Shown here: positions 1 through 8,231 of the stretch, in pieces
Layout of the letters: the number at the start of each line of letters is the position of its first letter
Position numbering within the stretch: position 1 is the first letter of the stretch
NCBI GenBank assembly: GCA_947254645.1
Contig: CAMYDW010000004.1
Coordinates: 62,001 to 126,000 of the forward strand
DNA length: 64,000 nucleotides
Source: an uncultured Peptococcaceae bacterium
GTDB taxonomy: Bacteria > Bacillota > Peptococcia > Peptococcales > Peptococcaceae
Direction of reading: 5' to 3'
Program-made: the position numbers and the translations under genes
The notes under the pieces: model-generated
The model's database searches: none
The model's input: the letters and a program-made list of their open reading frames with translations, nothing else
Told to the model about the DNA's origin: nothing

Positions 1-55
1 GTTATCATAGATAAGCTAAAGATAATAGAATGTCAGTCGAAATTTTAAAATTTTT

Positions 56-86
56 AGGAACGCATGGTTGATGGCGTTCCTTTTTT
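56..86 (+). terminator. Intrinsic terminator of the gene left of the window
   Basis: An 8-bp perfect stem (AGGAACGC at 56-63 with GCGTTCCT at 74-81) with a 10-nt loop is followed by five more T. The T run lies only on the right, so it ends a plus-strand transcript entering from outside the window. Confidence 0.8.
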
Positions 87-182
87 CATGCCAGCATGGA
101 AAACCTCCACGTGACGTTTTATTAATAGCGTCAGAGGACTATATTCCTATCGGTCAAGAAAAAGAAAAGAGACAAGAGAAAC

Positions 183-1775
<1,593 letters not shown>

Positions 1776-1784
1776 TAATCATAA

Positions 1785-1816
1785 AAAAACACCACTTTAA
1801 TAGTGGTGTTTTTTTT
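1785..1816. terminator. Bidirectional intrinsic terminator
   Basis: AAAAACACCACT and AGTGGTGTTTTT form a 12-bp stem around TTAAT, with A and T runs on either side. It serves the plus-strand helicase and the convergent minus-strand aminotransferase. Confidence 0.9.
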
Positions 1817-2949
1817 TATCCTTCATAGGTGTTGAGGAAAATATCTTTTAAAGAAGCGTCTGTTTTGACGCCGAGGGTGTCGAAGGTTTGATCGAGGGCA
1901 TCGAGGACCATCACCATGTTGTCTTTGGTGGCATTGTGGCCCATGTGGCCGATGCGAATGACTTTGCCAGAAAGCTCAGCAAGGGAGCCAGCCAAGAGGA
2001 TGTTGTGCTCGTTGCGCATGGTTCCTAAGATAGCTTCTGCAGTGGTGCCTGCTGGCACGAGAAAGGCAGTGACGGTGTTGGAGTAGCCGCCTTTTAAGAA
2101 CAAGCCATAGCCTGCTTGTGTGAAAGCGGTGCGTACGGCATTGGCAAGCTTGGCATGGTCGGCAACCATGGTTGGCTTATTTTGAATCTCAATCATCGCC
2201 TGATGCAGTCCGTAAATATCAGAAATTGGCATGGTGTAAGGGAACCACTTGTCCTCGTAATAGGTCTTGAATACGGCCAAGTTGGCATAAAAAGAGGCGA
2301 TAGGCTGTTGACGATGATAAATAACGTCCTTGGCTTTTTCGCTGATGGTGACAAAGGTCAAGCCTGGAGGGGCAGAAACAGCCTTTTGAGAGCCACCACA
2401 GAGAATGTCAATTTCACAGGCCTCCACATCAATGGCTTCGCCAAAGGCGCTGGACACAGCGTCTACCACACTTAAAATACCATATTGGTGCAAGAGTGGA
2501 CAAATTTTTTCAATCGGATTTTTGACACTGCTTGGGGTATCCCCATGTACAAGGGTGGCATATTTGAAATCATGGTTATTTTTCAAAAAGGCCGCTAGCT
2601 TTTCAACGTCAATTTCATCGTGATAATCAAAGGACAGGGTTTCTGGCACACCACCATACATGGTGACAAAGCCTGCAAAGCCAGCGCCATAGATGCCATT
2701 GTCTAGCACCAACACACGGTCTCCTGGTTCAGTCATCGAGGCACAAGCTGCCTCTAGTCCTAAAATGCCTTCGCCACCGAGAATCAAGGTTTCGTTTTTG
2801 GTGTGAAGTAATTCACTGATTAAGTCACAAGTTTCTTTGTAAAATTCCACAAAGCTTTCGTCTAAATCTGGATTGGTACAAGGAAGACTGCGTGCCTTTA
2901 AGACACTGTCAGATACTTCCGTTGGGCCAGGTGTCATAATACGATACAT
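1816..2949 (-). CDS. Class V PLP-dependent aminotransferase (alanine-glyoxylate / serine-pyruvate type)
   Basis: Fold-type I PLP aminotransferase of the alanine-glyoxylate/serine-pyruvate (PucG-like) family, 377 aa. It begins with the family's TPGPTEV signature. The PLP-binding lysine is the K of GGSQKAVSAPPG (about residue 190), and the Asp of VVDAVSS should hold the pyridine nitrogen. The start is the ATG at 2949, preceded by AGGAGGT. The frame stays open further upstream but would then overlap the S-component gene and lacks a ribosome binding site. It lies 10 bp after that gene, so the two are almost certainly co-transcribed. The substrate cannot be read from sequence; glyoxylate with Ala or Ser, or a related amino donor, is likely. 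Confidence 0.88.
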   Translation of the reverse strand: MYRIMTPGPTEVSDSVLKARSLPCTNPDLDESFVEFYKETCDLISELLHTKNETLILGGEGILGLEAACASMTEPGDRVLVLDNGIYGAGFAGFVTMYGGVPETLSFDYHDEIDVEKLAAFLKNNHDFKYATLVHGDTPSSVKNPIEKICPLLHQYGILSVVDAVSSAFGEAIDVEACEIDILCGGSQKAVSAPPGLTFVTISEKAKDVIYHRQQPIASFYANLAVFKTYYEDKWFPYTMPISDIYGLHQAMIEIQNKPTMVADHAKLANAVRTAFTQAGYGLFLKGGYSNTVTAFLVPAGTTAEAILGTMRNEHNILLAGSLAELSGKVIRIGHMGHNATKDNMVMVLDALDQTFDTLGVKTDASLKDIFLNTYEG

Positions 2950-2959
2950 AAGCGACCTC

Positions 2960-3493
2960 CTACCATCTATTATTGAGTATTTGTTTGGTGGCTTTTTTGA
3001 GCGGGCCAATACAAACCAAGGTAACGAGGGCCCCAACGGTGATTTGAATGATATTCCCTGGGAGGGAAGTCAATGGGGAAATCCAGTTGCCATATAAAAT
3101 GATTTCAGCGATGTAATAGCCAACCAATTTAACGATTAATGCAACAAATAAAGCGAGCACGATGCGAGGATAGCTGTCGTCTTTTTCGGTAATCCATCCC
3201 ACAAGATAGCCCATGAGGCCAACAATCACCAAGGTGAATGGCGCCCAAACAGTGTAGCTGCTGGTGATATCAAACAATGCCATCCCCACCCCGCCAGCAA
3301 TCATGCCAGGCTTTTTGCCAAAGAGAATGGCACAAATAAAGAGGGGCACATTGCCAAGGTGAATCAATCCACCATTGATAGAGATTGGCAAGCGAATGTT
3401 AATAAAGACGGTAAAGACATAAACCAAGGCAATAAAAAGCCCTGTCAGCGCAAGAAATTGTACAGAACTGTTTTTTGATTGAGTGCGTTTCAT
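2960..3493 (-). CDS. ECF transporter S component (substrate-binding membrane subunit)
   Basis: Small integral membrane protein (177 aa, about six hydrophobic segments) with the layout of energy-coupling-factor S components: a basic cytoplasmic N-terminus, an Ala/Leu-rich first helix, the loop around NGGLIHLGNVPLF, and a basic C-terminus. S components bind a vitamin and share a common EcfA/EcfT module, which is not in this window. The start has a GGAGGA ribosome binding site at good spacing. The gene is first in a two-gene unit with an aminotransferase. The substrate is unknown; because the partner is a PLP enzyme, vitamin B6 is a possible but unproved cargo. Confidence 0.8.
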   Translation of the reverse strand: MKRTQSKNSSVQFLALTGLFIALVYVFTVFINIRLPISINGGLIHLGNVPLFICAILFGKKPGMIAGGVGMALFDITSSYTVWAPFTLVIVGLMGYLVGWITEKDDSYPRIVLALFVALIVKLVGYYIAEIILYGNWISPLTSLPGNIIQITVGALVTLVCIGPLKKATKQILNNRW

Positions 3494-3663
3494 CAGAATC
3501 CTCCAAGTCTCATTATAATTTTATATACGATGTATATTTATTCCATGGATTATAATAATATAATCTTACAAAGAATTGCAACCATTGGCACATAGATATT
3601 GTCAATAATTGACTAGTTGGGCATGATGCTGTCAGAGTGGGTATCTTTACAAGCCAAAAGGAC

Positions 3664-3669
3664 TATAAT
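3664..3669 (+). promoter_or_regulatory. Probable -10 box of crcB
   Basis: A perfect TATAAT stands 36 bp before the crcB start. No convincing -35 hexamer is seen at 16-18 bp. Confidence 0.4.
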
Positions 3670-3704
3670 AGAGAAAAATGAGGCATTGAAGGAAGGGTGG
3701 CTGT

Positions 3705-4070
3705 ATGGATTTTTTATTTGTTGGACTGGGTGGTGCTGTTGGGGCGATGCTGCGCTATGAGATTAGCTTATTGCCATACAAGGGTGATTTTCCGTTACTC
3801 ACGTTGATAACCAATTTTTTAGGGGCGCTCTTGATTGGTTTTATTGTTGGAGCGTCTGTGAAAAATCAGTGGTCCGCGCAGATGGTACTTTTTTTGAAGG
3901 TGGGGGTTTGTGGGGGCTTCACGACCTTTTCAACCTTTTCCCTCGAATCTTTTCATTTGTTGGACATAGGCAGGCCTTATCTGGCAGGTGGCTACATGGC
4001 ATTGAGTGTGGTGCTCTGTCTCGCTGGTGTGGCTGGCGGCATGGCAGTGGCACGATTGATGATGGCGTAA
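3705..4070 (+). CDS. crcB: Fluoride exporter CrcB/Fluc
   Basis: Four-helix membrane protein of 121 aa, the usual length for Fluc-type fluoride channels, which work as dual-topology dimers. Family signatures are GGAVGAMLRY near the N-terminus, a pore Asn in TLITNFLGALLIG, and the GGFTTFSTFS stretch that carries the phenylalanine ladder and central sodium site. The start follows GGAAGG. I looked for a fluoride riboswitch in the ~200 bp upstream and could not fit one. The gene is single here; some genomes carry crcB as a pair. Confidence 0.92.
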   Translation: MDFLFVGLGGAVGAMLRYEISLLPYKGDFPLLTLITNFLGALLIGFIVGASVKNQWSAQMVLFLKVGVCGGFTTFSTFSLESFHLLDIGRPYLAGGYMALSVVLCLAGVAGGMAVARLMMA

Positions 4071-4120
4071 GTGGCATGGCTTTATGGTTGTGAAAAAAAT
4101 TGTTGTTGCAAGCCTGTTTT

Positions 4121-4150
4121 AAATAGCCTACCCAGATGGGTAGGTTATTT
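4121..4150 (+). terminator. Hairpin after crcB
   Basis: A long stem (AAATAGCCTACCC with GGGTAGGTTATTT, one G-T pair) has only a weak T run after it. It is either a terminator or a processing hairpin between crcB and the MATE gene. Confidence 0.5.
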
Positions 4151-4185
4151 AGTGTGTCACAATAACAAATGATGGGAGGAAGGGC

Positions 4186-5547
4186 ATGAAAAAGAAAAAA
4201 GGGCTTTTAACAGCAGATGCACAGCGCAAACGTATGCTGGAGAAGCCAATTCCTCCATTGGTTACAGCGTTGGCCATTCCAGGGATGATCAGTCAGCTGG
4301 TGACGGTCATTTACAATATGGCAGATACTTATTTTGTTTCTCAAATAGGCACCAGTGCGGCGGCAGCCATTGGGGTGGTTTTTTCCTTGCAGTCGATTGT
4401 GCAGGCCTTTGGCTTTGGCCTAGGGACAGGGGTAGGAAGCTTGGTGAGTCGCTCCCTTGGCGCCAAAAAGGACGAGCAGGCCATTTGCTATGCCAATAGT
4501 GCCATTTTTGCAGGCTTTGTGCTAGGTATTTCGGTGCTGGGCGTGGGCTTGTTTTTCTTGAAGGAGCTGATGATTCTTTTGGGTTCGACCCCGACCATGT
4601 TGGATTATTCTATGACCTATGCCACATGGATTTTGCTATCGGCGCCATTTTTGTGTATGTCTTGCGTGATGAATATGATATTGCGCAGTGAGGGCGAGGC
4701 AGTGCTGGCGATGATTGGCATTAGCACAGGGGGCGTGCTCAATGCCTTGATGGATCCTGTTCTGATTTTTCATTTTGAGATGGGGATTCGTGGGGCGGCC
4801 CTGTCCACCTTTATCAGTCAAGGCGTCAGCTTCTTTTTGCTTTCTGGGATGTTTTTGGCAGGAAAAAGTGTCTTGCCTCTGCGTCTCCAAGGGGTGAGCC
4901 ATCAAAAGAAGATTTACTATGACATCATCACCACTGGGGTGCCAACCATCAGCCGCCAAGGGATGGCGAGTGTAGGCACCGCCTTGTTGACCATTATAGC
5001 GTCACGCTATGGGGATGCCACAGTGGCGGCGATTACCATTAGCAACAAAATTTATCTTTTTGTGCGCAATTTGGTACTGGGGGTCGGTCAAGGCTTTCAA
5101 CCAGTGGCAGGCTTTAATTATGGGGCGAAGCGTTATGGGCGCACCAAAGAGGCCTTTATTTTTGCCACCGAGGTGGGCAGTCTGTTGTGTGTGATGGCGG
5201 CTCTTTTGATTGGGTGGCAAGCTGAAGGGGTGATTGGGTGGTTTCGAAATGACCCTGCGGTGATTGCCGTTGGCAAAGAAGCATTATTTTATGCTTGCTT
5301 GGTGATGCCATTCATGGCCTTTTCCACCTATGTCAATCAGCTCTACCAATGTCTTGGCTTTAAGGTACAGGCGACGCTGTTGGCATGCTGTCGCAATGGC
5401 TTTTTCTTAATCCCTGTGCTGGCTGTTTTACCTAGCTTTTTTGGCATGACAGGGCTATTGGCGGCACAGCCTTTGGCAGATTTGCTGACGTTTTTTATCT
5501 CTATTCCGTTTTTAATAGGCTTCTTCAAATGGAAGCTTCAGTCATAA
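4186..5547 (+). CDS. MATE family multidrug/cation efflux transporter
   Basis: Inner-membrane antiporter of 453 aa with about twelve hydrophobic segments in two related halves, as usual for MATE proteins. Typical features are the early PIPPLVTALAIPGMISQLV segment and the matching start of the second half (TTGVPTISRQGMASVGTALL), followed by VGQGFQPVAGFNYGAKR, a well-conserved MATE loop. MATE proteins export cationic drugs in exchange for Na+ or H+. The start has GGGAGG upstream. It is a single gene ended by a strong bidirectional terminator. The substrate cannot be predicted. Confidence 0.93.
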   Translation: MKKKKGLLTADAQRKRMLEKPIPPLVTALAIPGMISQLVTVIYNMADTYFVSQIGTSAAAAIGVVFSLQSIVQAFGFGLGTGVGSLVSRSLGAKKDEQAICYANSAIFAGFVLGISVLGVGLFFLKELMILLGSTPTMLDYSMTYATWILLSAPFLCMSCVMNMILRSEGEAVLAMIGISTGGVLNALMDPVLIFHFEMGIRGAALSTFISQGVSFFLLSGMFLAGKSVLPLRLQGVSHQKKIYYDIITTGVPTISRQGMASVGTALLTIIASRYGDATVAAITISNKIYLFVRNLVLGVGQGFQPVAGFNYGAKRYGRTKEAFIFATEVGSLLCVMAALLIGWQAEGVIGWFRNDPAVIAVGKEALFYACLVMPFMAFSTYVNQLYQCLGFKVQATLLACCRNGFFLIPVLAVLPSFFGMTGLLAAQPLADLLTFFISIPFLIGFFKWKLQS

Positions 5548-5548
5548 A

Positions 5549-5582
5549 AAAAAGACCTTACAACATGGTTGCAAGGTCTTTT
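5549..5582. terminator. Bidirectional intrinsic terminator
   Basis: AAAAGACCTT and AAGGTCTTTT form the stem, with an inner CAAC/GTTG pairing. It separates the plus-strand MATE gene from the convergent serine dehydratase genes. Confidence 0.88.
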
Positions 5583-5587
5583 GTGTT

Positions 5588-6508
5588 TTAAGCATGGGGA
5601 CAATGAGGGCAGTGACTGCCTGTGATATTATCGCCAAAGACTTTGGTATTGAGGGCTTGGCCTGTTGGCGTGGTGGCAAGTCCACCTCCTGCTGTTTCTC
5701 GTAGGGTGGCAGGCAGGGCATCGCCGACCTGCTTCATGGCGAGGATGGCATCATCGGCAGGGATATAGCTTGGAATACCAGCAAGGGCAAGCTCGGCGGC
5801 CATAAAGGCACTGGCAACCCCGCCAGCGTTGCGCTTGATGCAAGGAATTTCGACCAATCCAGCCACAGGGTCGCAGACGAGGCCAAGAACGTTTTTGAGG
5901 GCGATGGCCACGGCATGATCAATCATTTCAGGGGTGCCGCCTGCCAATTCTACAATCGCTGCAGCGGCCATGGCAGAGGCAGAGCCGCACTCTGCTTGAC
6001 ACCCCCCAGAAGCGCCAGCCAAGGAAGCGTTGTTGCCAATCACCAGTCCAATGGCAGAGGCCGTGAAGAGGGCGTTGACACAGGCTTCTTCCCTTAATGC
6101 GTATTCACTTTGCATGGTGGCAATGGCCGCTGGCAAAATGCCACAGCTCCCTGCTGTTGGAGCAGCCACCACACGTCCCATGGCCGCATTTAATTCTGCC
6201 ACGGCAAGGGCACGATAGAGGGCGCCACTCATAAAGGTCCCTGTGAGGCTTTTACCAGCTTCGCGTGTGGCATAGAGCTTGTAGGCATCGCCGCCTGTTA
6301 GGCCACTGGTGCTGCGCAAATTGGCATCGGTGCCAGTGGTGATGGCATCGCACATGACCTGATAATTTTCTCTCATGCGCTCATAAATAGCCTCTTCTGC
6401 TTGTTCAAATTGTGCTGCTTGATCCTTCAATACAAGATGAGAAAGCAAACACTGATGTTCTTGGGCGGCTTGCACAAGCGCCGCCACAGATTGATAAGTC
6501 AAAGACAT
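5588..6508 (-). CDS. sdaAA: L-serine dehydratase, iron-sulfur type, alpha subunit
   Basis: Catalytic subunit of the oxygen-sensitive [4Fe-4S] L-serine dehydratase, which deaminates serine to pyruvate and ammonia. The protein has 306 aa. C170, C212 and C223 (in SGGCQAEC, LVCDPV and VEIPC) have the 42- and 11-residue spacings of the cluster ligands of single-chain bacterial enzymes. C122 lies in the conserved AGSCGILPA. The C-terminus ends in SHCPHCPHA, two extra cysteines that could reach the cluster. The start has AGGAGGT upstream. It follows sdaAB by 9 bp, so both subunits come from one transcript. Confidence 0.95.
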   Translation of the reverse strand: MSLTYQSVAALVQAAQEHQCLLSHLVLKDQAAQFEQAEEAIYERMRENYQVMCDAITTGTDANLRSTSGLTGGDAYKLYATREAGKSLTGTFMSGALYRALAVAELNAAMGRVVAAPTAGSCGILPAAIATMQSEYALREEACVNALFTASAIGLVIGNNASLAGASGGCQAECGSASAMAAAAIVELAGGTPEMIDHAVAIALKNVLGLVCDPVAGLVEIPCIKRNAGGVASAFMAAELALAGIPSYIPADDAILAMKQVGDALPATLRETAGGGLATTPTGQALNTKVFGDNITGSHCPHCPHA

Positions 6509-6517
6509 AGAAACCTC

Positions 6518-7192
6518 CTAGGAAATCGTTGGCACAGCAATGCAGGCATAGATGTTGCGCAAGTCTTCAATGTCATGGCAGAGGGCGGTAATGTCCTCTG
6601 TTTCAATACGGTCCACTTCAATTGACATGACGGCTTCTCCACCCTTTGCTTTGCGTGAAAGGTGGAAGTTGCAGATATTGGCATTGTATTCTGTGAGCAC
6701 GTCGGTGACCTCTGCAATCGCCCCTGGGGTATCACGATGGGTGACAATCAGTGTGAAAAACTCACCATTCAAGGTCACTGCCATATCGTTGATAGAGGTG
6801 ATGCGAATATTCCCGCCGCCAACACTGGCACCAATCAAGGTGGAGGTGCGTCCATCGGCACTGGTGAGGATGATTTTAGCGGTGTTTGGATGGGCATCGA
6901 CCATCTCTGTTGGGGTAAAGGTGATGGCCAGGCCCTCCTCTCGTGCAATAGTCAGGGCATTGCGCAGGCGCTCATCGTCTGGGCGCATGCCAAGGATGCC
7001 TGCCACAAGGGCACGGTCGGTGCCATGTCCACGATAGGTTTTGGCAAAGGAGCCATGGAGCAGGATTTCTGCTTTTATCGGCTGCTCACCCAACAGGGTG
7101 CGTGCCATCAATCCAATCCGTGTGGCACCAGCGGTATGGGAGCTAGAAGGCCCAATCATGATGGGCCCGAGGATATCAAAGACATTATTCAT
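6518..7192 (-). CDS. sdaAB: L-serine dehydratase, iron-sulfur type, beta subunit
   Basis: Beta subunit (224 aa) of the same enzyme. The N-terminal part has the family hallmark ILGPIMIGPSSSHTAGA, and the C-terminal third is an ACT domain (FFTLIVTHRDTPGAIAEV onward) that probably senses an amino acid or aids assembly. I chose the ATG at 7192, which has AGAAGGGA at good spacing and starts directly with MNNVFDILGP. A GTG six codons upstream (7210) is possible but has no ribosome binding site. It is first in the sdaAB-sdaAA unit. An 8-bp stem-loop lies in its leader (7217-7244). Confidence 0.95.
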   Translation of the reverse strand: MNNVFDILGPIMIGPSSSHTAGATRIGLMARTLLGEQPIKAEILLHGSFAKTYRGHGTDRALVAGILGMRPDDERLRNALTIAREEGLAITFTPTEMVDAHPNTAKIILTSADGRTSTLIGASVGGGNIRITSINDMAVTLNGEFFTLIVTHRDTPGAIAEVTDVLTEYNANICNFHLSRKAKGGEAVMSIEVDRIETEDITALCHDIEDLRNIYACIAVPTIS

Positions 7193-7459
7193 AGGCTTGT
7201 CCCTTCTCACGTGGTCGAGTGGTGAACAAAGAAATCCACCACTCCTTCATTCGTTTTTCTTAAAATATATCATAGCAGTTTATAAGAATAGAGTAAATGA
7301 GGAAGATAGAGGGCCGTAAGCGGATTGTCATAAGTCTGTTTCTTTTTATGCAAAAAGAATATTTTACAAACAATATTTTGATGGTTTAGTCTCAAAAAAA
7401 GATGAAAGCATCGAAAGAGGCCTTTTTGTATTGGATTTTGTCATTAAAGTACAATGGAT

Positions 7460-7488
7460 TTGTCACAGGGTTGTTGCTATCTCATAAA
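7460..7488 (+). promoter_or_regulatory. Possible promoter of the stalk-domain gene
   Basis: TTGTCA (7460-7465) and CATAAA (7483-7488) are separated by 17 bp. The -10 box is imperfect. Confidence 0.45.
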
Positions 7489-7510
7489 ACTTTTATTGTA
7501 TGATAGGAAC

Positions 7511-7532
7511 TGTTGCATGACGCAACATTTTT
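7511..7532 (+). terminator. Terminator-like hairpin in the 5' leader
   Basis: TGTTGC and GCAACA pair around ATGAC and are followed by TTTTT. The hairpin sits between the promoter candidate and the ribosome binding site of the next gene, so it could be a weak attenuator. Confidence 0.4.
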
Positions 7533-7550
7533 CAGTAAGGAGGAAAATAA

Positions 7551-8057
7551 ATGAAAAATGTTTTGACATGTGAAGCAAGAAAAATGTTTGTAGCAGTATG
7601 TATGGTTGTGATGCTGAGCTTTGGTATCGTTGGTCAAGCACAAGCAGCACCTGTCAGAAGTGATGGACTTGTATTGTATATGGGTCAAAATGAAATGCTT
7701 GCAGGGAATAAGAAGGTTTCATTGGGGGACTCTATACCTACCTTAAATAATGGGCGTGCTTATGTGCCACTTCGTGCAGTGGCTGAAAACTTTGGCGCAA
7801 AGGTCAACTATGACCAAAAGACTGGAGATATCACCCTTAAACAAGGTGGTAAAACCGTCATTATGAACACAAAGGCCTCTGCGTTTTCCATCAATGGGGA
7901 GCTTCAATGGATGGACGTTGCCCCTTATGTCAATAAGCACAATCATACCATGGTACCTATTCGTTTTATTTCCAATGGCTTAGGCTATGAATTGAAAGTC
8001 GCTAATAATGATCAAGGCACTGTAGATGCTATCTATATTGATCGCCCAGCGAAATAA
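7551..8057 (+). CDS. Secreted copper-amine-oxidase-N-like (stalk) domain protein
   Basis: Small secreted protein (168 aa) made of a signal peptide (hydrophobic core about residues 12-26, likely cleavage after AQA, about residue 33) and one copper-amine-oxidase-N-like domain (about 40-165). The domain has its two usual repeats, NNGRAYVPLRAVAENFGAKV and HTMVPIRFISNGLGYEL. These domains occur on surface proteins of Gram-positive-type anaerobes; their role is structural or ligand-binding, not oxidase activity. The start has AGGAGG. It is followed by its own terminator and a larger relative at 8232. The exact role is unknown. Confidence 0.85.
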   Translation: MKNVLTCEARKMFVAVCMVVMLSFGIVGQAQAAPVRSDGLVLYMGQNEMLAGNKKVSLGDSIPTLNNGRAYVPLRAVAENFGAKVNYDQKTGDITLKQGGKTVIMNTKASAFSINGELQWMDVAPYVNKHNHTMVPIRFISNGLGYELKVANNDQGTVDAIYIDRPAK

Positions 8058-8090
8058 TTTAACGTCACATTGTTCTTGTAACACAATCAT

Positions 8091-8128
8091 AACAGTATGA
8101 CATGAATATGTCGTACTGTTATTTTTTT
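8091..8128 (+). terminator. Intrinsic terminator
   Basis: AACAGTATGACAT pairs with ATGTCGTACTGTT (one G-T pair) around GAAT and is followed by a run of T. Confidence 0.92.
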
Positions 8129-8231
8129 GTTATCAGCTTGTACCTTGTATTTTGGGTTTATTCATATTATGATTATTATAAAATGGAAAAAAGTTACGCA
8201 AACAGTGAACACGATTAAAGGATGTGGACAA

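Larger units (their letters stand above)
7193..7550. other. Intergenic region between divergent sdaAB and a stalk-domain gene
   Basis: AT-rich divergent control region with no supported gene. It holds a GAGTGGTG/CACCACTC stem-loop in the sdaAB leader (7217-7244). On the plus strand there is a possible promoter at 7460-7488 and a terminator-like hairpin at 7511-7532 before the next gene. No clear promoter for sdaAB was found. Confidence 0.6.

Noticed and set aside
3494..3704. Fluoride riboswitch before crcB
   Set aside because: I searched for the conserved GGNGATGG-type core and pseudoknot pairing and could not fit them in the upstream ~200 bp.
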